Part shown: positions 47,353 to 55,591 of the stretch, in pieces
How the letters are laid out: the number at the start of each line of letters is the position of its first letter
Numbering within the stretch: the stretch's first letter is position 1
Assembly: GCF_002564005.1 (NCBI RefSeq)
Contig: NZ_PDJG01000001.1
Coordinates: 1,612,001 to 1,676,000, forward strand
Reading direction: 5' to 3'
Origin: Sanguibacter antarcticus
GTDB taxonomy: Bacteria; Actinomycetota; Actinomycetes; Actinomycetales; Cellulomonadaceae
DNA length: 64,000 nucleotides
Program-made: the position numbers and the translations under genes
Notes under the pieces: model-generated
Database searches by the model: none
The model's input: only the letters and a program-made list of their open reading frames with translations
What the model was told of the DNA's origin: nothing

Positions 47353-48885
47353 GTGCCGGTCGCCCGGGAGGTGCTCGCGCACGCCCGCACAGCGCCAGGT
47401 CGCGTGGCGCTCGCTCTCGGCTCGCCTGCGGTCGCCGACGTCACCTATGCGGAACTCGCGCGCCGCGTCGGGAGCGCCGCGGCCTGTCTCGCGTCGGGCG
47501 GGCCTGGTGTCACGGGTGGTCCGGTGGGTGCCGGTGACGTCGTCAGCATCGCCGTGGGTCTTGCTGTGCCGGCTCGGCAGGACCTGACCCGCGCCTCGGA
47601 ATCGCGCTCGGAACGCTGGGTGCAGACGCTCGTCGTCCTGCTGGCCACGGACCTGCTGGGCGCGGTCCCGCTCGTGTGCGACGTGGGCTGGGGCGACCAC
47701 CACCGCGAGGAGGTGCTGGGGAGCGTGCAGCCCGACCGGCGGGTGTCTGTCTCCGTCCTCTGCGCCCAGACCGGCTCGCGACTGCCCGCGCAGGGGCCCG
47801 TGCCGTCTCCTCGGTCCGCTGGCCTGACGCCGGCTCCTCGGCCCGACGACCTCACGTGGGCCGGCTTCACCTCGGGCAGCACCGGCCGGCCGCGCGCGGT
47901 CGTGCGCTCACGTGGCTCCTGGACCGGATCGTTCGCGGCCGTGACCGCCCTCAGCCGCACCACCGCAGGGAGCACCGTCCTCGTGCCGGGCGACCTCTCC
48001 ACGTCTCTCTACTGCTTCGGGGCTGTCCACGCGCTGAGCGTCGGTGCGACCCTGCGGCCTGCACCGGCCCCCAGCGACCTGGGACCGGGTGCCCTCGCGA
48101 GCGACGTGCTCCACGTGACGCCAGCCCAGCTCGAGACGGCACTCGACGCTCTGGACGCCCTCGACGGTGACGGCATCCCGACCAGCCGGACCGCCCTCGT
48201 CGGCGGCGCCGGGCTCGCACCCGCGGTCCGGCGACGCGCCGAGGAGACAGGCCTGCACGTCGTGGCCTACTACGGCGCGGCCGAGCTGTCCTTCGTCGCG
48301 GTGGACACCGACGGCACAGGTCTTCGCCCCTTTCCCGGGGTGGAGATCGACGTCCGCGGAGAGGGCGACCAGGACCACGGGGTCGTCTGGGTGCGGTCGC
48401 CGTGGCTCGCGTCCGGCTACCTCGCCGGGGAGAAGGGGCCGCTCCGCCGGTCCGACGCCTGGGCGACGGTCGGAGACCTCGCCGAGCCGTGCACCACCGA
48501 CGGGCCGCTCGTCCTGCGGGGCCGCGGCACCGGCGCGATCGCGGTGGGCGCCGCGACGGTCCTGCCCGAGGACGTCGAGACCGTCCTCGCCACGGACCTC
48601 GGCATGGCCGAGGTGGCCGTGCTCGGCACCGCGCACCCGCGATGGGGGCAGGTGGTGACAGCCGTCGTCGTCCTCGCAGGCACGCGCGAAGACGACGAGG
48701 ACGACGCGCGCCTGCTCGCACGGCTCGAGCGCCTCGCTCAGGGCACCCTCTCCGCCGCCCAACGGCCCCGCCGCTGGTTCGTCGCCCCGTCGCTCCCCCG
48801 CACGAGCGGGGGCAAGATCGCCCGTGCAGCCGTCGCCGAGGGCCTCGCGGGGTACCAGCGCCTGCGGGACGGCCCGCAGCGCTAG
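47353..48885 (+). CDS. AMP-forming acyl-CoA ligase-like protein
   Basis: 510-residue ANL-superfamily adenylating enzyme. Motifs are FTSGSTGRPRAVVRS (P-loop, with Arg where Lys is usual), VAYYGAAELSFVAV (A5), VGDLAEP (A7 remnant) and LPRTSGGKIARAAV with the catalytic C-terminal Lys. The Asp/Arg hinge segment is poorly conserved (LRGRGTGAIAVGAATV). Substrate is unknown; menE-like or short-chain ligases are possibilities. GTG at 47353 follows rnhA by one base. A thiolase gene lies past map, so the two may act in one CoA-ester pathway. Confidence 0.8.
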   Translation: MPVAREVLAHARTAPGRVALALGSPAVADVTYAELARRVGSAAACLASGGPGVTGGPVGAGDVVSIAVGLAVPARQDLTRASESRSERWVQTLVVLLATDLLGAVPLVCDVGWGDHHREEVLGSVQPDRRVSVSVLCAQTGSRLPAQGPVPSPRSAGLTPAPRPDDLTWAGFTSGSTGRPRAVVRSRGSWTGSFAAVTALSRTTAGSTVLVPGDLSTSLYCFGAVHALSVGATLRPAPAPSDLGPGALASDVLHVTPAQLETALDALDALDGDGIPTSRTALVGGAGLAPAVRRRAEETGLHVVAYYGAAELSFVAVDTDGTGLRPFPGVEIDVRGEGDQDHGVVWVRSPWLASGYLAGEKGPLRRSDAWATVGDLAEPCTTDGPLVLRGRGTGAIAVGAATVLPEDVETVLATDLGMAEVAVLGTAHPRWGQVVTAVVVLAGTREDDEDDARLLARLERLAQGTLSAAQRPRRWFVAPSLPRTSGGKIARAAVAEGLAGYQRLRDGPQR

Positions 48886-48894
48886 GCTCGTGCG

Positions 48895-49662
48895 GTGATC
48901 GAGATGAAGAGCCCCGAACAGATCGAGAAGATGCGCGAGACAGGTCGCGTCGTCGCCCGCGCGCTCCAGGCGATGCAGGACGCGTCGGCCGTGGGGGTGA
49001 CCCTCAAGGAGATCGACGCCGTCGGCGCGGGCGTCCTCGCCGACGCCGGTGCCACGTCACCGTTCCTCAACTACCACCCGGACTGGGCTCCCACCCCGTT
49101 CCCGGGTTCCATCTGCGCCTCCGTGAACGACGTCATCGTCCACGGCATCCCGACCGACTACGCGCTCGCTGACGGCGACCTCGTGAGCATCGACTTCGGG
49201 GCTGTCCTCGACGGCTGGTGCGGCGACTCTGCACGCAGCTTCATCGTCGGGACTCCCCGACCGGGCGACCAAGACCTCGTCGACACGACGAAGGCCGCCC
49301 TCGACGCAGGGATCGCCGCGGCGCAGGTCGGCAACACGATCGGCGACATCGGGTACGCGGTGCAGAAGGTCGCGAAGAAGGCGCGCCTCGGCAACCTCGA
49401 AGACCACGGTGGCCACGGCATCGGCACCGAGATGCACATGGACCCGTTCGTCCCCAACGAGGGCCGCCGTGGCAAGGGGATGCGGCTCGCACCCGGGATG
49501 GTCATCGCGATCGAGCCCATGTTCATCGCCGACGGCCGCAGCGACTACCGTCACGACGACGACGGATGGACCTTGCGCTCGTCGCGCGGCGCTCGCGCCG
49601 CCCACTGGGAGCACACGATCGCGATCACGAAGGACGGCCCGCGGATCCTCACGGCTCTCTAG
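48895..49662 (+). CDS. map: Methionine aminopeptidase, type I
   Basis: 255-residue metalloenzyme removing the initiator Met. Metal ligands: Asp in GDLVSIDFGAVLDGWCGDSA (two Asp), His in DHGGHGIGTEMH, Glu in MVIAIEPMF and Glu in AAHWEHTIAIT. No N-terminal zinc-finger/SH3 extension. Start GTG at 48895, nine bases after the ligase stop. An extra map copy is common in actinobacteria. Confidence 0.95.
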   Translation: MIEMKSPEQIEKMRETGRVVARALQAMQDASAVGVTLKEIDAVGAGVLADAGATSPFLNYHPDWAPTPFPGSICASVNDVIVHGIPTDYALADGDLVSIDFGAVLDGWCGDSARSFIVGTPRPGDQDLVDTTKAALDAGIAAAQVGNTIGDIGYAVQKVAKKARLGNLEDHGGHGIGTEMHMDPFVPNEGRRGKGMRLAPGMVIAIEPMFIADGRSDYRHDDDGWTLRSSRGARAAHWEHTIAITKDGPRILTAL

Positions 49663-49684
49663 GCGCGTCCTCGTCTCCCCCACC

Positions 49685-50815
49685 ATGATCGCGAGCTCGC
49701 CGGACGCGCCCGTCGTGGTTGCCGCACGCCGCAGCCACGTCGGCACCGTGGGTCGAGGGCACCACGACCTGCTCGCCCCCGAGCTCGCGGCACCCGTCCT
49801 GGCCGCCGTTCTCGCCGACGTCCGCGCCCACGGCGTCGGTGCCCGACCCACGGACGTCGTGCTCGGGAGCTGCACCGGCCCGCGCGGAAACATCGCTCGG
49901 ATCTCGGCGCTCGCTGCTGGGCTCGGGGTCGACGTGCCCGGGGTGACCATCGACCGGCAGTGCGGCAGCGGCCTCGCTGCAGTGCTCCTGGCCGCGAGCA
50001 CCGTGCGTGCCGGGGAGGCTGACCTGGTGCTCGCAGGGGGCGTCGAGAGCGCGTCGACGTCCTCCAGCACGACACAGGCAGCCTTTGCCCCCGCTGGCTT
50101 TCCGGACCCCGGGATGGGGCCGGCCGCGGACGCTCTCGCCGCCGCCCGGAACGTGAGCCGCCGACGTCAGGACGACTACGCGGAACGCAGCCATGCCCGC
50201 GTCGTCGCGGCGCAGTCCGCCGGCACCTTCGCCACGGAGACCGTGCGCATCGGTTCCCTCGACCGCGACGAGCACGCCCGCTGCCTCGACCCTGCCCTGC
50301 TCGCCCGCCTACGACCCGCTTTCACGCCGGGCGGCACGGTGACGGCCGCGTCGTCGAGCCCGATCAGCGACGGTTCCGCAGCGCTCGCACTCGTTCCCGA
50401 GCGGCTGCGCGGCGACACCGCAGGGCTCCGCATCGTCGCCGGCGCGGTCGTCGGGTGCGACCCGTCCCTCCCCGGGTGGGGCCCGGTCCCCGCGGTACGA
50501 GCGGTCCTCGCCCGCGCCGGTGTCCGCCTCGACGACGTCGCCGTCGTGGAGATCGTCGAGGCCTTCGCCGCCCAGGTCCTCGCGGTCACCGACGCGCTCG
50601 GCCTCGACGCCCTCGGCACGGACTCCGCGCGAATCTGCCCCGACGGCGGCGCTCTCGCGCTCGGTCATCCGTGGGGTGCGAGCGCGGCGGTGAGCGTCGT
50701 GCGCCTCTTCACGCGTCTCGTCCGCGGCGGAGCGCCGGCCGGGACGCTCGGGCTCGCGACGGCAGCGATCGGCGGCGGGATGGGCGTCGCGATGCTCGTC
50801 GAGGTGGTGCGCTAG
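49685..50815 (+). CDS. Thiolase-family protein lacking the second catalytic Cys
   Basis: 376 residues of thiolase fold. The nucleophile Cys is in IDRQCGSGLAAVLLA, the catalytic His in LALGHPWGASAAVSV. The final motif reads LATAAIGGGMGVAMLVE, where canonical thiolases have a Cys before the GGG turn; here it is Ala. The usual NEAFA reads IVEAFAAQ. Substrate and direction are uncertain, and activity may be altered or directed to a different reaction. ATG at 49685; the ORF overlaps the convergent PAP2 gene by 4 bases. Confidence 0.85.
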   Translation: MIASSPDAPVVVAARRSHVGTVGRGHHDLLAPELAAPVLAAVLADVRAHGVGARPTDVVLGSCTGPRGNIARISALAAGLGVDVPGVTIDRQCGSGLAAVLLAASTVRAGEADLVLAGGVESASTSSSTTQAAFAPAGFPDPGMGPAADALAAARNVSRRRQDDYAERSHARVVAAQSAGTFATETVRIGSLDRDEHARCLDPALLARLRPAFTPGGTVTAASSSPISDGSAALALVPERLRGDTAGLRIVAGAVVGCDPSLPGWGPVPAVRAVLARAGVRLDDVAVVEIVEAFAAQVLAVTDALGLDALGTDSARICPDGGALALGHPWGASAAVSVVRLFTRLVRGGAPAGTLGLATAAIGGGMGVAMLVEVVR

Positions 50816-51564
50816 CGACGCTCGGCGGGCGCAGCTGACGAGGTATCGACAGTCTCCTCGACGCCCGCGACGCGTAGCCACCGGTGCACGGCCACCACGA
50901 CACCGAGGACCGCGAGAGCGAGGCTCACGGCAGCGAGGACATCGGTGACGAAGTGGTAGCCGAGGTACAGCCGGCTCACCGCGACCATCGCGACGACCAC
51001 CACGCTCGCCAGCGCCCAGAGCACGAAGCGCCGCCCCGTGCGATGACGCGACCAGATGAGGTACCCGCTGACGAGCACCAACGTCGCGGCGCCGATCGTG
51101 TGGCCGGACGGGAACGAGAACGACGACTCGACTCCTGGCACCGTCATGAGCTCGTCGTCGGGGCGCGGCCGTGCGACGGCAGCCTTGATGAGGACAGAGA
51201 TGCCCGTCGACAGGAGCATGGCGCCCACGAGGAGCCCAGGATCGCGCCACCTCTTCGCGATCAGTACCCAGACCAGGCACCCCAGCGCCACGATGATCGG
51301 GAGCACCACAGGCCCGAACGCGTTCGTCACCGCGGTGAGCAGGCTCGTCGAGAGACCCGTCCGCCGGTCGGAGAGCCACACGAGCACCGGCTCGTCGAGG
51401 AGCGCCAGGTCGTCCTGCTCACGGACGGCGTCGAACACCCCGAGAAACCCTCCGACACCGATCGCGACAAGAAGGATCCCCGGCGCGACCGCGACAAGGA
51501 CCGGGGAGACCGAGACTCCGAGAACACGGGGGCGCGGAGCTCGCGCGAGGCGCTCAGAAGTCAT
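50812..51564 (-). CDS. PAP2-family membrane phosphatase
   Basis: 250 residues with about six membrane segments. The three phosphatase motifs are KAAVARPRP (KxxxxxxRP-like), FPSGHTIG (PSGH) and SRLYLGYHFVTD (SRxxxxxHxxxD), in order. It probably dephosphorylates a lipid phosphate or undecaprenyl-PP at the membrane outer face. Segments include VLVAVAPGILLVAIGVGGFLG and FVLWALASVVVVAMVAV. Confidence 0.92.
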   Translation of the reverse strand: MTSERLARAPRPRVLGVSVSPVLVAVAPGILLVAIGVGGFLGVFDAVREQDDLALLDEPVLVWLSDRRTGLSTSLLTAVTNAFGPVVLPIIVALGCLVWVLIAKRWRDPGLLVGAMLLSTGISVLIKAAVARPRPDDELMTVPGVESSFSFPSGHTIGAATLVLVSGYLIWSRHRTGRRFVLWALASVVVVAMVAVSRLYLGYHFVTDVLAAVSLALAVLGVVVAVHRWLRVAGVEETVDTSSAAPAERR

Positions 51565-51770
51565 CGTCCGAGGCTACCTGCGGGTGTGCGGACCGCAACC
51601 AGCGCCGGCCGCTTGCTCCCTCAGGCCGCCGGGCCGGAGGCCGCACCAAGGGGAAAAAGCAGTGCATCCCGGACACGTGCCGTGGTTGGCTGGTGCCACA
51701 CCGCGGTGACGTCCAGGGCAGCGGGGTCGACGCCTCTGCCCGTCTGGTTCGAACGTCACGAAAGACCACC

Positions 51771-51944
51771 ATGATCGACATGAACGCCGGGTATCTCGAT
51801 CTGCTCGTCCACCATCAGGTACGCATGGCCGAGCTCGAGGAACGCATCGAGCGCGACCGCGTGGCCCGTGAGCGGGCCGAGCAGCACAGCCCAGAGACCG
51901 AGCCCTCCGAGCGTCGAGGCACGAAGTCCCGTCGCGACGCATGA
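51771..51944 (+). CDS. Small hypothetical charged protein
   Basis: 57 residues: a hydrophobic/amphipathic start (MIDMNAGYLDLLVHHQVRM) followed by a highly charged helix (AELEERIERDRVARERAE) and a polar tail. It stands alone between PAP2 and orn, about 95 bases before orn. Unrecognised. Reading frame and amino-acid use look protein-like but there is no strong ribosome-binding site. Confidence 0.4.
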   Translation: MIDMNAGYLDLLVHHQVRMAELEERIERDRVARERAEQHSPETEPSERRGTKSRRDA

Positions 51945-52040
51945 CGCACCACCCAGTGCACGACCCAGACCCTCGTCGGTCCGGCCCACCCGGGCCGAGA
52001 CCGGCGAGGGTCTCTCCATGGACGCCGTAGGCTGTGTGAC

Positions 52041-52706
52041 GTGGCACGCACCCCGAACAATGACCGAATAGTCTGGATCGACTGCGAGATGACGGGTCTC
52101 GACCTGGGCGCGGACGCCCTCGTCGAGGTGGCCGCCGTGGTCACGGACTCCGAGCTCAACGTCCTCGGCGACGGCATCGACGTCATCATCAGGCCTCCGG
52201 CTCTCTCCCTCGTGCAGATGAACGACTTCGTGAGGAACATGCACACGACGTCCGGCCTCATCACCGAGCTGGACGAGGGCGTGACGCTCGCCGAGGCCGA
52301 GGACCAGGTGCTGGCGTACATCCGTGAGTGGGTGCCGGAGCCGGGGAAGGCACCGCTCGGCGGGAGCTCCGTCACGACCGACAAGATGTTCCTCGAGAGG
52401 GACATGAAGTCGCTCGTGGCACACCTGCACTACCGGATCGTCGACGTCTCCTCGATCAAGGAGCTCGCGCGCCGCTGGTACCCCCGCGTGTACTTCGCGT
52501 CGCCGACGAAGAACGGTGGGCACCGTGCGCTCGCTGACATCCTCGAGAGCATCGACGAGCTGCGCTACTACCGGTCGACGGTATTCGTCCCGCAGCCTGG
52601 GCCGGACACGAAGACCGCTCGGGCCGCCGCCGCCGCGATCGCCGGCTCGTCCGTGTCCGGCACGCTCTCCGTCCCCGACAGCTTCACCGAGGATGCCCCG
52701 GCCTGA
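52041..52706 (+). CDS. orn: Oligoribonuclease
   Basis: 221-residue DEDDh 3'-5' exoribonuclease that degrades 2-5 nt RNAs, including pGpG. Exo I is [12 protein letters not shown] (Asp, Glu), Exo II contains NMHTTSGL and the [11 protein letters not shown]sp, and Exo III has [18 protein letters not shown] with catalytic His and Asp. A C-terminal extension of about 25 residues is rich in Ala, Ser and Thr, as in actinobacterial Orn. GTG start at 52041. Confidence 0.95.
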   Translation: MARTPNNDRIVWIDCEMTGLDLGADALVEVAAVVTDSELNVLGDGIDVIIRPPALSLVQMNDFVRNMHTTSGLITELDEGVTLAEAEDQVLAYIREWVPEPGKAPLGGSSVTTDKMFLERDMKSLVAHLHYRIVDVSSIKELARRWYPRVYFASPTKNGGHRALADILESIDELRYYRSTVFVPQPGPDTKTARAAAAAIAGSSVSGTLSVPDSFTEDAPA

Positions 52707-52840
52707 GCCGCGGTATGGTGCTCCGGTGCAGCGCTCCGAAGCCGACCGAGACTGGCGGCTGACGAGGGTGGCGAGCATCACGTCTGCGTTTCGGCGAGAC
52801 GCGTGCGATGGCACCTCAGATCGCATGTACACTTTTCGAC

Positions 52841-52863
52841 GGTTCAGTTCTTCGGAACTGACC
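52841..52863 (+). other. Hairpin directly upstream of tRNA-His
   Basis: GGTTCAGTTC and GAACTGACC form a stem of about 9 bp with one bulge and a TTCG-type loop, ending 8 bases before the tRNA. A TACACT hexamer near 52828 could be the tRNA promoter -10. It may guide 5' processing or end the orn transcript. Confidence 0.4.
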
Positions 52864-52870
52864 GCTACAT

Positions 52871-52947
52871 GGTGGGTATAGCTCAGCTGGTAGAGCACCT
52901 GGTTGTGGTCCAGGGGGTCGCGGGTTCAAGTCCCGTTACTCACCCCA
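52871..52947 (+). tRNA. tRNA-His (anticodon GTG)
   Basis: Acceptor stem GTGGGTA/TACTCAC with an additional 5' G at 52871 opposite C73, a hallmark of tRNA-His. The anticodon stem CCTGG/CCAGG frames TTGTGGT with GTG. T-arm GGGTTCAAGTCCC; CCA is encoded (52945-52947). Its 3' 33 bases are the attachment site of the element that follows. Confidence 0.97.
52915..52947 (+). repeat. attL: 33-bp direct repeat in tRNA-His
   Basis: Identical to 59814-59846 over 33 bases, covering the T-arm, 3' acceptor strand and CCA. Bases on both sides differ between the copies, so the repeat edges are exact. The tRNA remains complete at this end. Confidence 0.95.
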
Positions 52948-52988
52948 ACGTTTTCCCAGGTCACAGGCCTGGCGAAAACGCCTCGGGA

Positions 52989-53032
52989 TCGGTGGTAACC
53001 GCGTCTGGTAACAGACGATCGGTTACCACCGA
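52989..53032. repeat. Nested inverted repeats next to attL (probable integrase arm sites)
   Basis: Outer arms TCGGTGGTAACCG (52989-53001) and CGGTTACCACCGA (53020-53032) are perfect inverted copies of 13 bases. Inside, GTCTG-GTAA-CAGAC (53003-53016) forms a second hairpin. The sequence GGTAAC or its complement occurs three times. Position just inside attL and before the integrase fits arm-type recombinase sites or an integrase operator. Confidence 0.55.
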
Positions 53033-53054
53033 GCCCGAGAAAGTCTATTCAGAC

Positions 53055-54347
53055 ATGGCCAGCATCCAACAGCGGCCCCAGCGCGACGGCAGCGTCAAGT
53101 ACCGCGTCGGCTATCGAATCACCCGCACCGTCCACGGACAGCCCAAGCGCGTCCTCGAGTGGACCCACACCGTCGACAACGCCGAGGGCGCGGTCGCGAT
53201 GCAGGAGCTCATCGAGCGCCTCGGTCCCGAGTTCGCGCTGGCCACCATCAACCAGCGCAAGGGCCGCGACGTCATCGACGGGCCGCCCTTGCTCGCCGAC
53301 TGGTTCGAGCGCCACCTCGGCCACCTCGAGGCCGACGCCACCAGCGGCACGATCCCTGACTACCGGTGCATGGCCGAGCGCACCTGGCTCCCCCGCCTGG
53401 GGCCCCTGCCCCTCGACGCCATCACGCGCGAGACAGTCACGGAGTGGGTGGCCTGGCAGCGCAAGCAGGAGACCCACCGATCCCGCCTCGCCCGGGAGCG
53501 CGCAGAGAAGCACAACGCGACCTGCGCCGCGCGAGACATGGCCGCGGTCCCCGAGCGGCAGACCTACTCACCGAAGAGCATCCGGAACGCTCACGGGCTC
53601 CTCTCCTCGGTCCTCGCCGCCGCGATCGAGCCTGGGTATCTCGAGCGCAACGTCGCCAAGGGCGTCCGCCTGCCGAAGGACGAGCAGGAGCGCGAGATAG
53701 AGATCGTCACCGAGGCTTAGTGGACCACGTTCTTCACGACGTTCCAGGAGCACTACCGGGCGTTCGTGCTCTTTCTCATCGGCACCAGCGTGCGCATCGG
53801 CGAGGCGACCGCCGTGCAGGCCCGCGACTTCGACCTCGACGCCGTCGCGGTGCTCCCTGACGGCAGCACCACCCCGATGCCTACCGTCCACATCCGCCGC
53901 GCGTGAAAGAAGGCCGACAAGGGCGTCTTCCTCGGCGCCCCGAAGTCGCGTCGCTCGAAGCGTCCGATCGTCATCGCCGTCGGGCTCGCCGACATGATCC
54001 GCCCCATGCTCGAGGGCCTCGCGCCCGACGACTTCGTCTTCACCGCGGTGCAGGGGGGCCGGATCTCCGCCGGCCGGTTCCGCGAGCGGCAGTGGGGCAA
54101 GGCGATGAAGCGGGCCGGGATCACCAAGCACCTGACTCCGCACTCGCTGCGGCACACCTCCGCGTCGTGGCTCCTCACCGAGGGTGTCGCCCCGCAGATC
54201 GTCCAGCACCGCCTTGGACACGAGTCTCTCGCGACGACGTCGAAGGTCTACGCGCACCTGCTCACGGACGCCCTGGCACTCGGGCAGCAGCGCCGGCAAC
54301 GCCACCTCGATCGGTCTCGAGCTCCGGCCCGAGGCCACCGACGGTGA
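53055..54347 (+). pseudogene. Tyrosine integrase with two in-frame stops and a replaced 3' end
   Basis: One continuous frame from ATG 53055 encodes a phage-type tyrosine recombinase. The N-terminal arm-binding domain (VKYRVGYRITRTVHGQPKRV) and SAM-like core-binding domain (about residues 70-190) are followed by TAG at 53718 and TGA at 53904 in the same frame. Catalytic residues persist: Arg in GTSVRIGEATAVQ, HSLRHTSASWLL, HRLGHESLATTSK and Tyr in VYAHLL. After LLTDALALGQQ the frame runs into foreign sequence (RRQRHLDRSR...), where an amidase fragment begins in another frame. No frameshift is needed; two point mutations explain it. Presumably inactive unless stops are read through. Confidence 0.88.
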
Positions 54348-54906
54348 CTACGCCACCGCAGCTGAGCTCATCCGCGAGCTGCGCGCAGCGTTCAGCGACC
54401 TGTCGCTCGTCAAGCACTCTTCGTGGAAGACCACCGCCTGCCCGGGGCGGTGGAACCTCGAGCGACTCGACGCGCTCGCCCGCACGGCCGGGTCGAGCGG
54501 CGGCGTCGCGAAGCCCGCAGCCCCACCCACCCCGACGGCGCCCGTGCCGCCGCGCACGACCAACCCTGCCGGCCGACCGCTGCTCGCCCTCGACGGTCAC
54601 CTCGGGGCGGCCACGATCCGCGAGCTACAGCACCGCTTCGGCACCACGGTCGACGGAGTCATCTCCACAGGCAAGGGCGGCTCGCGGCTCGTCGCGGCGC
54701 TGCAGCGCTACCTCGTGAGCAAGGGCCACGACCTCGGCAAGGTCGACGGTCTGGGCCTGTACCCGAACACGGTGCACCGCACGATCCGCACTCGCACCCA
54801 GGAGGCACTGCAGCGCTACCTCGGCACAACGCCCGACGGAGTACTCGACGCCCCCTCGGCCGCGATCGAGGCTCTGCAGCGACGCCTCAACGCCGGGACC
54901 TTCTGA
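54295..54906 (+). pseudogene. 5'-truncated phage endolysin (amidase plus peptidoglycan-binding repeats)
   Basis: From about 54295 a different frame reads GNATSIGLELRPEATDGDY, the C-terminal part of an N-acetylmuramoyl-L-alanine amidase, continuing through LIRELRAAFSDL and HSSWKTTACPGRWNLERLD. A Pro/Thr linker follows, then two peptidoglycan-binding units with similar layout (TIRELQHRFGTTVDGVI and TQEALQRYLGTTPDGVL). The N-terminal catalytic half is missing and the sequence begins exactly where the integrase ends, so a deletion joined the two. Stop 54904-54906 overlaps the next ATG. Confidence 0.8.
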
Positions 54907-55022
54907 TGACGCGCCGCGAGGCCGTCGAGGTGATCGTCGCCGTCGTGCTCGGGTTCGTCATCGGATGGCTCGGCCTCGCGGCCCTGCTCCACCCCTCCAT
55001 CCACCACCTGGTCGGAGCCTGA
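54906..55022 (+). CDS. Small single-span membrane protein, phage lysis-type
   Basis: 38 residues with one membrane segment (EVIVAVVLGFVIGWLGLAALL) after a charged MTRREA start and a short polar tail. The ATG overlaps the amidase stop by one base and the next gene begins 3 bases after its own stop, as in phage lysis cassettes. Could be a holin component; that is inference from position and shape. Confidence 0.55.
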   Translation: MTRREAVEVIVAVVLGFVIGWLGLAALLHPSIHHLVGA

Positions 55023-55025
55023 TCC

Positions 55026-55511
55026 GTGAACACCTCGCCCCTGTCGGACCGTGCCGTCTCCTACCTACGCACGGTCATCCCCGTCGCGTGGGGCTCGCTC
55101 GTCGGGCTCCTGCTCGGGTGGGTCGCGCCACATCTGCCCGGCGAGCTTGGAGCCGCCCTCGCGAACTTGCTGGGCGGGGAGGCGGCCCTCGCGCTCGTCT
55201 CCGGCCTGGCGATCGCCGGGTGGTACGCCCTCTGGCGCCGCGTCGAGAAGCGGATCCCGGACTGTCTGACGCGCATCGTGCTCGGCTCGGCCGCCGCACC
55301 GTCGTACTCGCCCGTCGTCGCGGTGCTTTCTGCGAGCGGCGTGCCCGTCCCTGGTCTCGCGTCGGACCAGCCCGACGGCACCCCGGTCGTCGCCAGGCTC
55401 ACCGACCACGAACGCGTCGCACTGGCGAACGCCCACGATCTGCTCCCCGCAGACGACCCCGGGCGTGACGCCATCACAACCGTGCTCGATCAGGCACGCA
55501 CACGACAGTGA
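55026..55511 (+). CDS. Phage membrane protein, probable holin-like
   Basis: 161 residues, GTG start. Two membrane segments fill the first 70 residues: VIPVAWGSLVGLLLGWVAPHL and ALVSGLAIAGWYALWRRVEK, separated by a short Gly/Ala-rich stretch. The remaining 90 residues are soluble, ending in HDLLPADDPGRDAITTVLDQ. Following an endolysin, this is consistent with a holin or lysis accessory protein. Not otherwise recognised. Confidence 0.6.
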   Translation: MNTSPLSDRAVSYLRTVIPVAWGSLVGLLLGWVAPHLPGELGAALANLLGGEAALALVSGLAIAGWYALWRRVEKRIPDCLTRIVLGSAAAPSYSPVVAVLSASGVPVPGLASDQPDGTPVVARLTDHERVALANAHDLLPADDPGRDAITTVLDQARTRQ

Positions 55512-55591
55512 CTCCAGACCGGGCTGAAGGGACGGGAAGTTCACCCTCCAGATCGTAGGTAGCGAATCGGTCGACGGCTAGATTGCCTGGC

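Noticed and set aside
52803..53054. Extension of the integrase upstream through tRNA-His
   Set aside because: It would translate across the tRNA gene and the inverted repeats; the family-like start is ATG 53055.
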